A stretch of 64,000 nucleotides of DNA from Lentzea sp033794685 (lineage in GTDB: Bacteria > Actinomycetota > Actinomycetes > Mycobacteriales > Pseudonocardiaceae), in NCBI GenBank assembly GCA_033794685.1, contig JARAYZ010000009.1. One strand, written 5' to 3'. A program made the translations under genes and the position numbers. Of this stretch, positions 44,788 to 52,423 are shown piece after piece (position 1 is the first letter of the stretch; each line of letters begins with the position of its first letter). The notes under the pieces were generated by a model, which saw only the letters and a program-made list of their open reading frames with translations, was not told where the DNA came from and ran no database searches.

Positions 44788-44886
44788 CCTGCGCTTACCC
44801 GCCCATTGCAAAAGACGTTTGCGGACGTCCGCAAACGTCTTTTGCATAAGGTCGGACAAAACGGGCGACGATATATTGGATATCAG
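44784..44886. repeat. Composite repeat R6 (full 103-bp unit)
   Basis: CTGACCTGCGCTTACC (44784-44799), a perfect 40-bp palindrome (44807-44846) identical to that of R4, and AT box CGATATATTGGATATCAG (44869-44886). Inverse orientation to R4 and the same total length. Both convergent neighbours end in it: TGA of the DUF2891 gene (44785-44787) and TGA of the IclR gene (44885-44883). Confidence 0.94.
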
Positions 44887-45650
44887 CTGCCGGACGACAG
44901 TGTCGCGCGCCGGATCAGGGTCAGGGCGATGCCCGTCGCCGCCGCGTGCACCGAGGCCGCGTGGGCCCGGGGATCGAACCGGATCACCGGCCCGGCGACG
45001 CTCACCGCGGCCACCACCGCCCCGTCGTGGCCGAGCACCGGCGACGCCACACACGCCAGGCCGATCCTGGACTCCTCGAACTCGTAGGCCACCCCTGTCT
45101 GCCGGATCGTGGCCAGCTGACGGCGGAGCATGCCGGGCGTGACGACCGTGCGCGGCGTGCGGCGGACCAAGGGAGCGGACAGAACCTCAGTGCGCAACGC
45201 CGGCAGGGCGTGGGCGAGCAGGGCCTTGCCGATCGCGGTCGCGTGCAGCGGCATGCGTCCGCCCAGCCGCGACGGTGACGACGCCTGCCGGTGACCGCCG
45301 ATCTTGGCGGCGTAGACGACCTCGTGGCCCTCCAGTAGTCCGAGGTGGACGGTTTCGTGTGTGCGTTCGTAGAGGTCTTCCAGATACGGCGTGGACACCT
45401 CGACGAGGCGGCGTTCGACCGACGCGCGGATGCCCAGCTGGAACAGGTGGCCGCCCAGGCGGTAGCCGCGTGTGCCGCGGTCGAGCAGGCGGACGTCGGT
45501 CAGGTCGCCCAGGAGGCGGTGCAGGGTCGCCTTCGAGAGGCCGGTGCGCCTGCCCAGTTCCGCGAAGCCGAGCTCGTCGTCGTCGGCCCCGAAGGCGTTC
45601 AGCACCGACATCACCTTGCCCAGCAGGGTGTTCGGCACCTCGGTCATCAT
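44883..45650 (-). CDS. IclR-family transcriptional regulator
   Basis: A 255-residue regulator: N-terminal winged helix (LGFAELGRRTGLSKATLHRLLGDL) and C-terminal effector domain (ASPSRLGGRMPLHATAIGKALLA, ESRIGLACVASPVLG). It is divergent from the hydratase-dehydrogenase-aldolase operon. A GAGTTCC-N7-GGAACTC inverted repeat lies 14 bp upstream of its start, placed to control both directions. The stop codon is contributed by repeat R6. Confidence 0.9.
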   Translation of the reverse strand: MMTEVPNTLLGKVMSVLNAFGADDDELGFAELGRRTGLSKATLHRLLGDLTDVRLLDRGTRGYRLGGHLFQLGIRASVERRLVEVSTPYLEDLYERTHETVHLGLLEGHEVVYAAKIGGHRQASSPSRLGGRMPLHATAIGKALLAHALPALRTEVLSAPLVRRTPRTVVTPGMLRRQLATIRQTGVAYEFEESRIGLACVASPVLGHDGAVVAAVSVAGPVIRFDPRAHAASVHAAATGIALTLIRRATLSSGS

Positions 45651-45664
45651 TCGATCGTGCCACT

Positions 45665-45685
45665 GAGTTCCGGTCAGCGGAACTC
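45665..45685. promoter_or_regulatory. Operator 1 of the catabolic island (IclR-type inverted repeat)
   Basis: GAGTTCC (45665-45671), 7-bp spacer, GGAACTC (45679-45685): perfect arms. The same arm length, spacing and near-identical sequence recur at 51566, 52335 and 56966, each at a promoter or regulator start of the aromatic cluster. Confidence 0.75.
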
Positions 45686-45727
45686 CCGAGTCCCTCGTGG
45701 AGCAGGAACACCGCCACGATGTGCGGC

Positions 45728-46507
45728 ATGAGCGAAGTCCGAACTGCAGCGGAGCGCCTCGCGAAAGCGGCGCGCGACAAGGTCACGTGCGCGCCCGTGC
45801 GGGACATCATCGGCGAGGCCGAGGCCTACGCGGTCCAGCAGCACAACATCGCCGCACGCGTCGCGGACGGCGCCGAACCCGTGGGTCGCAAGATCGGCCT
45901 CACCTCGCCCGCGGTGCGCAGGCAGCTCGGCGTGGACCAGCCGGACTTCGGCGTGCTGCTCGACGACATGGCGTTCAAGGACGGCGACGTGCTGCCGACG
46001 CACCGGCTGTTGCAGCCCCGCGTCGAGGCCGAGGTGGCGTTCGTGCTGAAGGCCGACCTCACGGACGGGCCGTTCGACGAGCGGAAGGTCGCCGCGGCGA
46101 TCGGGTACGTCCAGGCGTCGCTGGAGGTCGTGGACAGCCGGATCGAGGGCTGGAACATCACGTTCGCCGACACCGTCGCGGACAACGCCTCGGCGGGCCT
46201 CTACGTGCTCGGCGCCCAGGAGCGGACGTTGGACGAGGTGGCGCCCAAGGGGGTGTCGATGGTGCTCAGCGTCAACGGCGTGGAGCGTTCGACCGGCACC
46301 GGCGCGGACTGCATGGGCGACCCGCTGACCGCGCTGGCCTGGCTCGCCACGACCGCCGCGGCACTCGGCGACCCGCTCAAGGCCGGTGACGTCGTGCTCA
46401 GCGGCGCGCTCGGTCCCGTCGTGCCCGTCCAGGCCGGCGACGAGGTCGAAGCCACCATCACCGGCCTCGGCACGGTGCGGGCGACGTTCGGGAAGGAGGA
46501 GGCGTGA
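45728..46507 (+). CDS. mhpD: 2-keto-4-pentenoate hydratase (2-oxopent-4-enoate hydratase)
   Basis: A 259-residue fumarylacetoacetase-fold enzyme that hydrates 2-hydroxypenta-2,4-dienoate to 4-hydroxy-2-oxovalerate in meta-cleavage pathways. Motifs GRKIGLTSPAVRRQLGV, PRVEAEVAFVL and SGALGPVVPVQAGDEV are typical of MhpD/XylJ. ATG 45728; an in-frame ATG at 45719 also exists. First gene of a three-gene operon with 4-bp overlaps. Confidence 0.92.
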   Translation: MSEVRTAAERLAKAARDKVTCAPVRDIIGEAEAYAVQQHNIAARVADGAEPVGRKIGLTSPAVRRQLGVDQPDFGVLLDDMAFKDGDVLPTHRLLQPRVEAEVAFVLKADLTDGPFDERKVAAAIGYVQASLEVVDSRIEGWNITFADTVADNASAGLYVLGAQERTLDEVAPKGVSMVLSVNGVERSTGTGADCMGDPLTALAWLATTAAALGDPLKAGDVVLSGALGPVVPVQAGDEVEATITGLGTVRATFGKEEA

Positions 46508-47421
46508 AGGTCGCGATCATCGGGTCGGGCAACATCGGCACCGACCTCGTCATCAAGGTGCTCAGGCGGTCCACCGTGCTGGAGGTGGTGGCGCTGGTCG
46601 GCATCGACCCCGCGTCGGACGGCCTCGCCAAGGCCGGGAAGCTCGGCGTTCCCACCACGGCGGACGGCATCGACGGCCTCGTCGCCATGCCGGGGTTCGA
46701 CGACATCGAGATCGTCTTCGACGCCACCTCCGCGGGCGCTCACGCGAAGCACGCCGAGGTCCTGGCCGCGCACGGCAAGAAGGTCATCGACCTCACCCCG
46801 GCGGCGATCGGACCGATGGTGGTGCCGACGGTCAACCTCGACGAGCACCTGAACGCCCCCAACGTCAACATGGTCACCTGCGGCGGTCAGGCCACGATCC
46901 CGATCGTCGCCGCGATCAACACCGTCACCCCCGTGCCGTACGCGGAGATCGTCGCCTCGATCTCGTCGCGCAGCGCGGGTCCCGGCACGCGCGCGAACAT
47001 CGACGAGTTCACCGAGACGACCGCGCAGGCCATCGCGGACGTGGGCGGTGCGAAACGGGGCAAGGCCGTCATCGTGCTCAACCCGGCCGACCCGCCGATC
47101 ACCATGCGGGACACGGTGTTCGCGCTCGTCAACGCGCCGGATCCCCGGACGCAGCACCGGATTCGCGAGTCCGTCGAGCACATGATCACCCAGGTCGCCG
47201 CCTACGTCCCCGGTTACCGCCTCAAGCAGCCGGTGCAGATCGACCCGGTCGAGCAGCCGCACACCCTCACCGAGGAGCCGGTGACGCACCAGGTCACGGT
47301 GCTGCTGGAGGTCGAGGGCGCGGCCGACTACCTGCCCGCCTACGCGGGCAATCTGGACATCATGACCAGCGCGGCCCTGCGCGTGGCGGAGACGATGGCG
47401 AAGGCGGTGGTGCGCGCATGA
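46504..47421 (+). CDS. mhpF: Acetaldehyde dehydrogenase (acetylating)
   Basis: A 305-residue enzyme oxidising acetaldehyde to acetyl-CoA with NAD and CoA. The N-terminal Rossmann motif is VAIIGSGNIGTDL; the catalytic cysteine is in NMVTCGGQATIP; the C-terminal AGNLDIMTSAALRVAE is conserved. It forms a channeling complex with the aldolase encoded next. GTG 46504 overlaps the hydratase stop. Confidence 0.95.
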   Translation: MKVAIIGSGNIGTDLVIKVLRRSTVLEVVALVGIDPASDGLAKAGKLGVPTTADGIDGLVAMPGFDDIEIVFDATSAGAHAKHAEVLAAHGKKVIDLTPAAIGPMVVPTVNLDEHLNAPNVNMVTCGGQATIPIVAAINTVTPVPYAEIVASISSRSAGPGTRANIDEFTETTAQAIADVGGAKRGKAVIVLNPADPPITMRDTVFALVNAPDPRTQHRIRESVEHMITQVAAYVPGYRLKQPVQIDPVEQPHTLTEEPVTHQVTVLLEVEGAADYLPAYAGNLDIMTSAALRVAETMAKAVVRA

Positions 47422-48422
47422 AGCTCTACCTCCAGGACGTGACGCTCCGGGACGGCATGCACGCTCTGCGGCACCGCATCGATCCCAAGAAGGTCACCGA
47501 GATCGCCAGGGCGCTGGACCAGGCCGGTGTCGACGCCGTCGAGGTCTCGCACGGCGACGGCCTCAGCGGCGGCTCGCTCGTCTACGGCCCCGGCAGCCAC
47601 ACCGACTGGGAGTGGATCGAGGCGGCCGCGGAAGCGTTGACCCAGGCCAAACTCACGACTTTGCTGCTGCCGGGCATCGGCACGTTGCACGACCTCAAGC
47701 GCGCCCACGGCCTTGGCGTGCAATCGGTTCGCATCGCCACGCACTGCACCGAGGCCGACATCTCCTCCCAGCACATCGCCGGCGCGCGTGATCTCGGCAT
47801 GGACGTGTCCGGGTTCCTGATGATGAGCCACCTCGCCGAACCGCAGGAGCTCGCACGGCAGGCGAAGCTGATGGAGTCCTACGGCGCGAACTGCGTCTAC
47901 GTAACGGATTCCGGCGGTCGCCTGCTCCCCCACGACGTCCGTGACCGCATCCGCGCGTACAAGGACGTCCTCGACGACAGCACCGAGATCGGCATTCACG
48001 CGCACGAGAACCTCTCGCTCGCCGTGGCGAACTCGATCATCGCCGTCGAGGAGGGTGCCACCCGAGTCGACGCCTCACTGGCAGGACTCGGTGCCGGAGC
48101 GGGCAACTGCCCGATCGAGCCGTTCGTCGCCGTCGCGAACCTCCAGCAGTGGCAGCACAACGCCGACCTGTTCGCGTTGCAGGACGCGGCAGACGACCTG
48201 GTCAGGCCGCTCATGGACCGTCCGGTCCGGGTCGACCGCGAAAGCCTGACGCTGGGCTACGCGGGCGTTTACGGCTCGTTCCTGCGCCACGCCGACACCG
48301 CCGCCCAACGCACCGGTGCCGACGTCCGCACGCTCCTGCTGGAGGCGGGACGCCGGCGTCTGGTGGGCGGTCAGGAGGACATGCTGACCGACATCGCCCT
48401 GGACCTCACACGGGAAAAGTAG
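47418..48422 (+). CDS. mhpE: 4-hydroxy-2-oxovalerate aldolase
   Basis: A 334-residue DmpG/MhpE-type aldolase splitting 4-hydroxy-2-oxovalerate into pyruvate and acetaldehyde. The N-terminal TLRDGMHALRH with catalytic Arg, HGDGLSGGSLVYG, and IGIHAHENLSLAVANS metal-binding motif are present. It is the partner of the preceding dehydrogenase (ATGA overlap). Its 3' end overlaps the convergent dioxygenase gene by 17 bp. Confidence 0.96.
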   Translation: MKLYLQDVTLRDGMHALRHRIDPKKVTEIARALDQAGVDAVEVSHGDGLSGGSLVYGPGSHTDWEWIEAAAEALTQAKLTTLLLPGIGTLHDLKRAHGLGVQSVRIATHCTEADISSQHIAGARDLGMDVSGFLMMSHLAEPQELARQAKLMESYGANCVYVTDSGGRLLPHDVRDRIRAYKDVLDDSTEIGIHAHENLSLAVANSIIAVEEGATRVDASLAGLGAGAGNCPIEPFVAVANLQQWQHNADLFALQDAADDLVRPLMDRPVRVDRESLTLGYAGVYGSFLRHADTAAQRTGADVRTLLLEAGRRRLVGGQEDMLTDIALDLTREK

Positions 48423-49335
48423 TTCCGATGCCCATGCCCGTGATCCACTCGGGCACGGGCTCGTAGCTCGTCCACACCAACGGCAGGCCGACGGCGACCT
48501 GTCCGATGAGCCAGCAGCGGATCTCGTGCCCGCCGCTGCCGGCGTGGTCCTCCAGGGCCTCGTGCCCGATGGAGGCGATCTCCCCGGCCGACCCCGCCGA
48601 CAGCCGGTCGAGGAACCACTCGTCCCAGGACGCGTTCACGCGCGCTTCCGGGTTACCGCCCATCGCCCGCACCCGAGGCTCCCGCGCGGCGGCGAACTCC
48701 TTCGCGTAGGCCCGGCCCCGGATCAACGACTCGCGCCGCTCCCCCACCACGGACGGATCGCGCGGGTCGTTGGACGGCAACCAGTGCGACAGCCCGCCGG
48801 ACGCGACCACCAGCACCCGTCCGGGAAACGCCGACGACCGCAGCGCGTCTCCCAAAGCACGCCCCAGTTCCACGCACCGGTCCAGCGACGGCAACGGCGG
48901 TGCGGCCGTGTTGACCACCAACGGCACCAGCGGGAGCGTCGTGCCACCGGTGATCATCTCGTAGCTCTGCACGATCCCGTGGTCGACGGTCAGCGAGTAC
49001 GACAGCGACACGTCGAACCCCGCGTCCGCCAGGCCGCCGTGCGCCGCCCAGGCCAGCGTCCGCTCCACCGGTAACGGCCCCGAACTGCTGCCGAAGTCGC
49101 CGAACCCGACCGCTTCCTCGACGCCGAGCACGAACGGCGGCATCACGTCGTAGAAGTTGGCGTGGAAGTGGTCCGGCCCGATCACGACGATCGCGTCGGG
49201 TTCCAGCTTCTCCACGGCCAGCCGCACGCGGTCCGCGTCGCGCAGGAACACCGAGCCCGGCCCGGCACCGTCCGGCGGCAGCAGCGTGGCGAACGGGCTG
49301 TGCGACATCCCCGCGAAGCCGATGATCTCCGCCAT
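48406..49335 (-). CDS. mhpB: LigB-type extradiol dioxygenase (MhpB-like)
   Basis: A 309-residue class III extradiol dioxygenase. It follows MhpB (2,3-dihydroxyphenylpropionate 1,2-dioxygenase) along the whole length: GMSHSP with a metal His, IGPDHFHANFYDVMPPF, GDFGSSSGPLPV, YSLTVDHGIVQ, VVASGGLSHW and the final PEWITGMGIG. It opens catecholic rings next to the hydroxyl (meta cleavage). ATG 49335 overlaps the stop of the hydrolase gene upstream by one base plus, in a TGATG arrangement. Confidence 0.92.
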   Translation of the reverse strand: MAEIIGFAGMSHSPFATLLPPDGAGPGSVFLRDADRVRLAVEKLEPDAIVVIGPDHFHANFYDVMPPFVLGVEEAVGFGDFGSSSGPLPVERTLAWAAHGGLADAGFDVSLSYSLTVDHGIVQSYEMITGGTTLPLVPLVVNTAAPPLPSLDRCVELGRALGDALRSSAFPGRVLVVASGGLSHWLPSNDPRDPSVVGERRESLIRGRAYAKEFAAAREPRVRAMGGNPEARVNASWDEWFLDRLSAGSAGEIASIGHEALEDHAGSGGHEIRCWLIGQVAVGLPLVWTSYEPVPEWITGMGIGTTFPV

Positions 49336-50219
49336 CAGGACGGGTCCTTTCCGTGCAGCAGCCAGGTGCGGTGCGTGTCGAGGAACTCGGAGACCTTCTC
49401 CCACTGCGGCCAGTGCCCGGCGTCGTCGATGACGTGCAACCGCGCGTCCGGCAGCCACCCGAGCAACATGTCGGCCTCGTCGAGCCCGCCCGTCGGGTCG
49501 TGGCTGGTCCACAGCAGCAACGTCGGTGCCGCGACCTTCCCCACCCACTCCGGGTCCCATGCGAAGTCCTTGCGCACCAAGGGGTCCTGGAGGACCAGCG
49601 TGTTGGTGATCGCTTGCACGAACCCCGGCCGCGAGTACACCTGACGGCGCAGGTTCACCAGTTCGTCGGTGACCATCTCCTTGTGGTGGAACAGGAACTC
49701 CACCCGCCGCCGCACGGTCTCCTCGCTCGGGTCGAGCACGGCGGCCATCGTGCTGTCCCGCATGCGCGCCATGACCTCGGGCTTGTTCGCGATGTTGCCC
49801 GGCGTGTTCAGCACGAGCCGATCGACGCGATCCGGAAAGTGCGCGGCGACCCACGCGACGACCCAGCCACCCAGCGACTCACCGGACAGATGCGCTCTCT
49901 CCACACCCAGCGCGTCCAGCAGGCCGACGAGGTGCTCGGACAGCACGTCGATCGTGTACGGCAGGTCGGGCAGGTCCGACCAGCCGTGGCCGATCATGTC
50001 GTAGGCGGTGACGTGGAAGTCCTCCGCCAGCCCCGCGATGTCGCGTGAGTAGGCCTCCAGGTGGCCGCCGGTGCCGTGCAGCAGCACGAGTTCAGGCCCG
50101 GCCCCGGCCTGCAGGACCCTGGTCCGCACGGTGTGGCCGCGCAGCGGGACGTCGACGTGCCGCACGACGTGGTCCACATGCGACAGTTCGCCCCAGATGC
50201 TGACGTGCTCGGGAATCAC
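49335..50219 (-). CDS. mhpC: Alpha/beta hydrolase, meta-cleavage product C-C hydrolase (MhpC-like)
   Basis: A 294-residue hydrolase with LLHGTGGHLEAY oxyanion region, nucleophile elbow SGESLGGW, Asp in TSHDPTGG and catalytic His in DDAGHWPQWE. It would hydrolyse the ring-opened product of the adjacent dioxygenase, releasing the dienoate used by the hydratase. GTG 50219 follows GGGGAGG and overlaps the cupin stop by 4 bp. Confidence 0.88.
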   Translation of the reverse strand: MIPEHVSIWGELSHVDHVVRHVDVPLRGHTVRTRVLQAGAGPELVLLHGTGGHLEAYSRDIAGLAEDFHVTAYDMIGHGWSDLPDLPYTIDVLSEHLVGLLDALGVERAHLSGESLGGWVVAWVAAHFPDRVDRLVLNTPGNIANKPEVMARMRDSTMAAVLDPSEETVRRRVEFLFHHKEMVTDELVNLRRQVYSRPGFVQAITNTLVLQDPLVRKDFAWDPEWVGKVAAPTLLLWTSHDPTGGLDEADMLLGWLPDARLHVIDDAGHWPQWEKVSEFLDTHRTWLLHGKDPS

Positions 50220-50743
50220 TGGTCCTCCCCATTGGTGTCGAAACGGGCGCGGGCCTCCGCGAAGGTCGCGAGGCCCGCGCTCTGCCTGCGGGCGAGCCCG
50301 AAGAGGGCCAGCAGCCGGGAGTTCTCGATGGTGAGGAACTCGACCGGATGCTCCGAAGAGTCGTTGTAGTGGCGGTGCCACGTCCACGGCGGTGTGTAGA
50401 CGAACGAGCCGGAGGTCCACGACACGGTCTCGAACGACTCGGGTTCGGCGTGCTGGATCTCGCTGTGCCCGTCGCCGGAGATCACGAAGTGCACGGTCTC
50501 GTGGTAGTGCCGTTGCATGTCGGAGCTCTCGCCCGGCGGGATCACCTGCCGGAACAGTTCGAACGTCGACGTCGGCAGCGTGCCCGCGATCCGCAGCGTC
50601 GTCGGGTTCGGCACGGCACCCGCCGGGATCGTCTCCAACTCGTCGTCGTGCACGACCAACGGCCGCGCGCCGTCCGGCCGCACCGCGTGCGTGAGCGCCC
50701 CGAGGAAGTCGGTCATGGCGAAGTCGGGTCCTGAGGTGGCCAA
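50216..50743 (-). CDS. Cupin-domain protein
   Basis: A 175-residue single-cupin protein with metal-binding residues in QRHYHETVHFVISGDG and a second motif around YTPPWTWHRHYND. Such cupins in aromatic clusters can be dioxygenases, isomerases or ligand-binding proteins; the role here is unknown. TTG 50743 has AAAGGG at a proper distance; ATG 50716 is the alternative. Lies between the SDR and hydrolase genes in one operon. Confidence 0.78.
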   Translation of the reverse strand: MATSGPDFAMTDFLGALTHAVRPDGARPLVVHDDELETIPAGAVPNPTTLRIAGTLPTSTFELFRQVIPPGESSDMQRHYHETVHFVISGDGHSEIQHAEPESFETVSWTSGSFVYTPPWTWHRHYNDSSEHPVEFLTIENSRLLALFGLARRQSAGLATFAEARARFDTNGEDQ

Positions 50744-50756
50744 CGCGTTTTCCCTT

Positions 50757-51524
50757 TCAGACGGTTTCGGTGCGGCCGCCGTCGACGGTCAGCACGGTGC
50801 CGTTGACGTACGAAGCCTGTGGTGAAGCCAGAAAAGCGACCGCCGCGGCGATCTCGCTCGGATCGGCGGCGCGCAGGGCCGGGATGTCCGCGAGGTCGTG
50901 CGCGGCGGCGGTGTCGAAGTCCACGCCTGCCGCCTCCGCCCTGCGCCACAACACCTCCATGCGGCGAGGCGTCAGGGTCGCGCCCGGTGCGACGCAGTTG
51001 ACCGTGACGCCGTCCGCCGCGAACTGCCGAGACGCGAGCTTCATCGCCGACGTCACGGCGGCGCGCAACACCGTCGACGCCGCCAGGCCGGGTTGCGGCT
51101 GCCGCACGGCCGTCGACGTGATCGCCACGGCCCGCCCGAACCCGCGGGCCGCCATCGGTGGCAACGCCTCCCGCAGCAACGCCAGCGGGCCGAGCAGCAG
51201 CAGGTCGAGGTCGCGGTGCCACTGCGCGTTCGCGACCTCGAGGATCCCGCCCGGTGACGGCCCGCCCGCGTTCACGACCAGCACGTCGAGCGACCCGTGG
51301 CGGTCGACGACCTCGTCCACGACCGCGGCGGCCTCGCCCGGATCGGCGAGGTCGCAGACCACGTGGTCCGCGCCGAGTGCCGCGCCGGTCTCCTTCAACG
51401 TGGATTCGGTGCGTCCGGCCAGCACGACGCGGTGCCCGCTCTCGACGAGCGCCGCGGCCGTCGCCGCACCGATTCCGCCGGCGCCGCCCCCGACGAGCGC
51501 GACCCGCGTGGTGTTTGCGTCCAT
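50757..51524 (-). CDS. SDR-family oxidoreductase lacking the usual catalytic tyrosine
   Basis: A 255-residue Rossmann protein with the classical SDR cofactor motif GGGAGGIG and NAGGPSPG block. In the catalytic region the expected Y-x3-K is replaced: after STAVRQPQPGLAAS the sequence is TVLRAAVTSAMKL. A related SDR subgroup also has S-x-VLRA in place of the Tyr, so the lack is probably native; the enzyme may be a reductase with altered chemistry or a binding protein. It is the first gene of the minus-strand operon and starts 40 bp from the divergent IclR gene. Confidence 0.82.
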   Translation of the reverse strand: MDANTTRVALVGGGAGGIGAATAAALVESGHRVVLAGRTESTLKETGAALGADHVVCDLADPGEAAAVVDEVVDRHGSLDVLVVNAGGPSPGGILEVANAQWHRDLDLLLLGPLALLREALPPMAARGFGRAVAITSTAVRQPQPGLAASTVLRAAVTSAMKLASRQFAADGVTVNCVAPGATLTPRRMEVLWRRAEAAGVDFDTAAAHDLADIPALRAADPSEIAAAVAFLASPQASYVNGTVLTVDGGRTETV

Positions 51525-51563
51525 GAGCTCCTACAGTCGCCGTGTGCGAATGGTCGACCAAGG

Positions 51564-52346
51564 ATGAGTCCCAGTGACCGGGACTCGCAGTCAGGCGAGC
51601 CGAGCGGTTCACTCGAACGCGCGGCGGCGATCCTGGACGCCTTCGACGTCACGCACCGCGAGCTCGGCCTCGCCGAACTGGTGCGCAGGTCCGGGCTGCC
51701 GCGCTCGACGGTGCACCGGACCGCGGGGCGCATGATCGAACTCGGCTGGCTCGACAAGCCGGACGATCGCTACCGGATCAGCACGGGCCTGTTCAAGCTC
51801 TCCGGCCTGGTGCCCGTGCGGCACGAGCTGCGCGAGGCCGTGCTGCCGTTCCTGCAGGACCTGTACGCCGCCGCCCGCGTGACGGTGCAGCTCGGCGTGC
51901 TCGACGGCACCCGAGTGCTGGTCGTGGACAAGATCACCGGGCACCGGCCGATGCCGATGCTCGACCAGGTCGGCGGTGTGATCCCGGCCCACTGCTCGGG
52001 TCTGGGCCGCGCGATGCTCGCGTTCTCCGACTCGTCCACTGTGGACGCGGTGATCGCCGCCGGGCTGGAACGCCGCACTCCCCGCACGATCACGAGTCCG
52101 ACCACGTTGCGCCGTGAGCTCGCCGCGATCCCCGACCGGGGCTGGGCCTATGACCGCGAGGAGGGCATCGTCGGCATCAGCTGCATCGCCGCTCCCATCT
52201 TCAGCGCCGGTGGCGGAGTCGCCGCGGCGTTGTCGGTGACCGGCCCGAGCGCGGCGGTGCGCCCGGACCGGATCGGGCCCGCCGTGCGGATGGCGGCCGC
52301 GGCGGCGACGCGGGCCTACTCGACGCGGCGCTGGGAGTCCCACTAG
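51564..52346 (+). CDS. IclR-family transcriptional regulator
   Basis: A 260-residue regulator with N-terminal winged helix (LGLAELVRRSGLPRSTVHRTAGRMIELGWL) and IclR effector domain (GGVIPAHCSGLGRAMLA, EEGIVGISCIAAPIF). Codons 1-8 (MSPSDRDS) coincide with operator 2, and the stop codon lies within operator 3, so the gene is bracketed by its likely binding sites. It is divergent from the SDR-cupin-hydrolase-dioxygenase operon. Confidence 0.9.
   Translation: MSPSDRDSQSGEPSGSLERAAAILDAFDVTHRELGLAELVRRSGLPRSTVHRTAGRMIELGWLDKPDDRYRISTGLFKLSGLVPVRHELREAVLPFLQDLYAAARVTVQLGVLDGTRVLVVDKITGHRPMPMLDQVGGVIPAHCSGLGRAMLAFSDSSTVDAVIAAGLERRTPRTITSPTTLRRELAAIPDRGWAYDREEGIVGISCIAAPIFSAGGGVAAALSVTGPSAAVRPDRIGPAVRMAAAAATRAYSTRRWESH
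51566..51586. promoter_or_regulatory. Operator 2 of the catabolic island
   Basis: GAGTCCC (51566-51572), 7-bp spacer, GGGACTC (51580-51586). It overlaps the start codon of the second IclR gene and lies 42 bp upstream of the divergent SDR operon. Confidence 0.78.
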
Positions 52347-52355
52347 CCGGGACTC
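52335..52355. promoter_or_regulatory. Operator 3 of the catabolic island
   Basis: GAGTCCC (52335-52341), 7-bp spacer containing the IclR stop codon TAG, GGGACTC (52349-52355). It lies 69 bp upstream of the flavin monooxygenase gene. Confidence 0.75.
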
Positions 52356-52423
52356 CCGGTTGGTCGCGGACTCGCGCGCGCTCCACAGTGTGGGCCGTCA
52401 CATCCTCACTCAGGAGGACCAGG

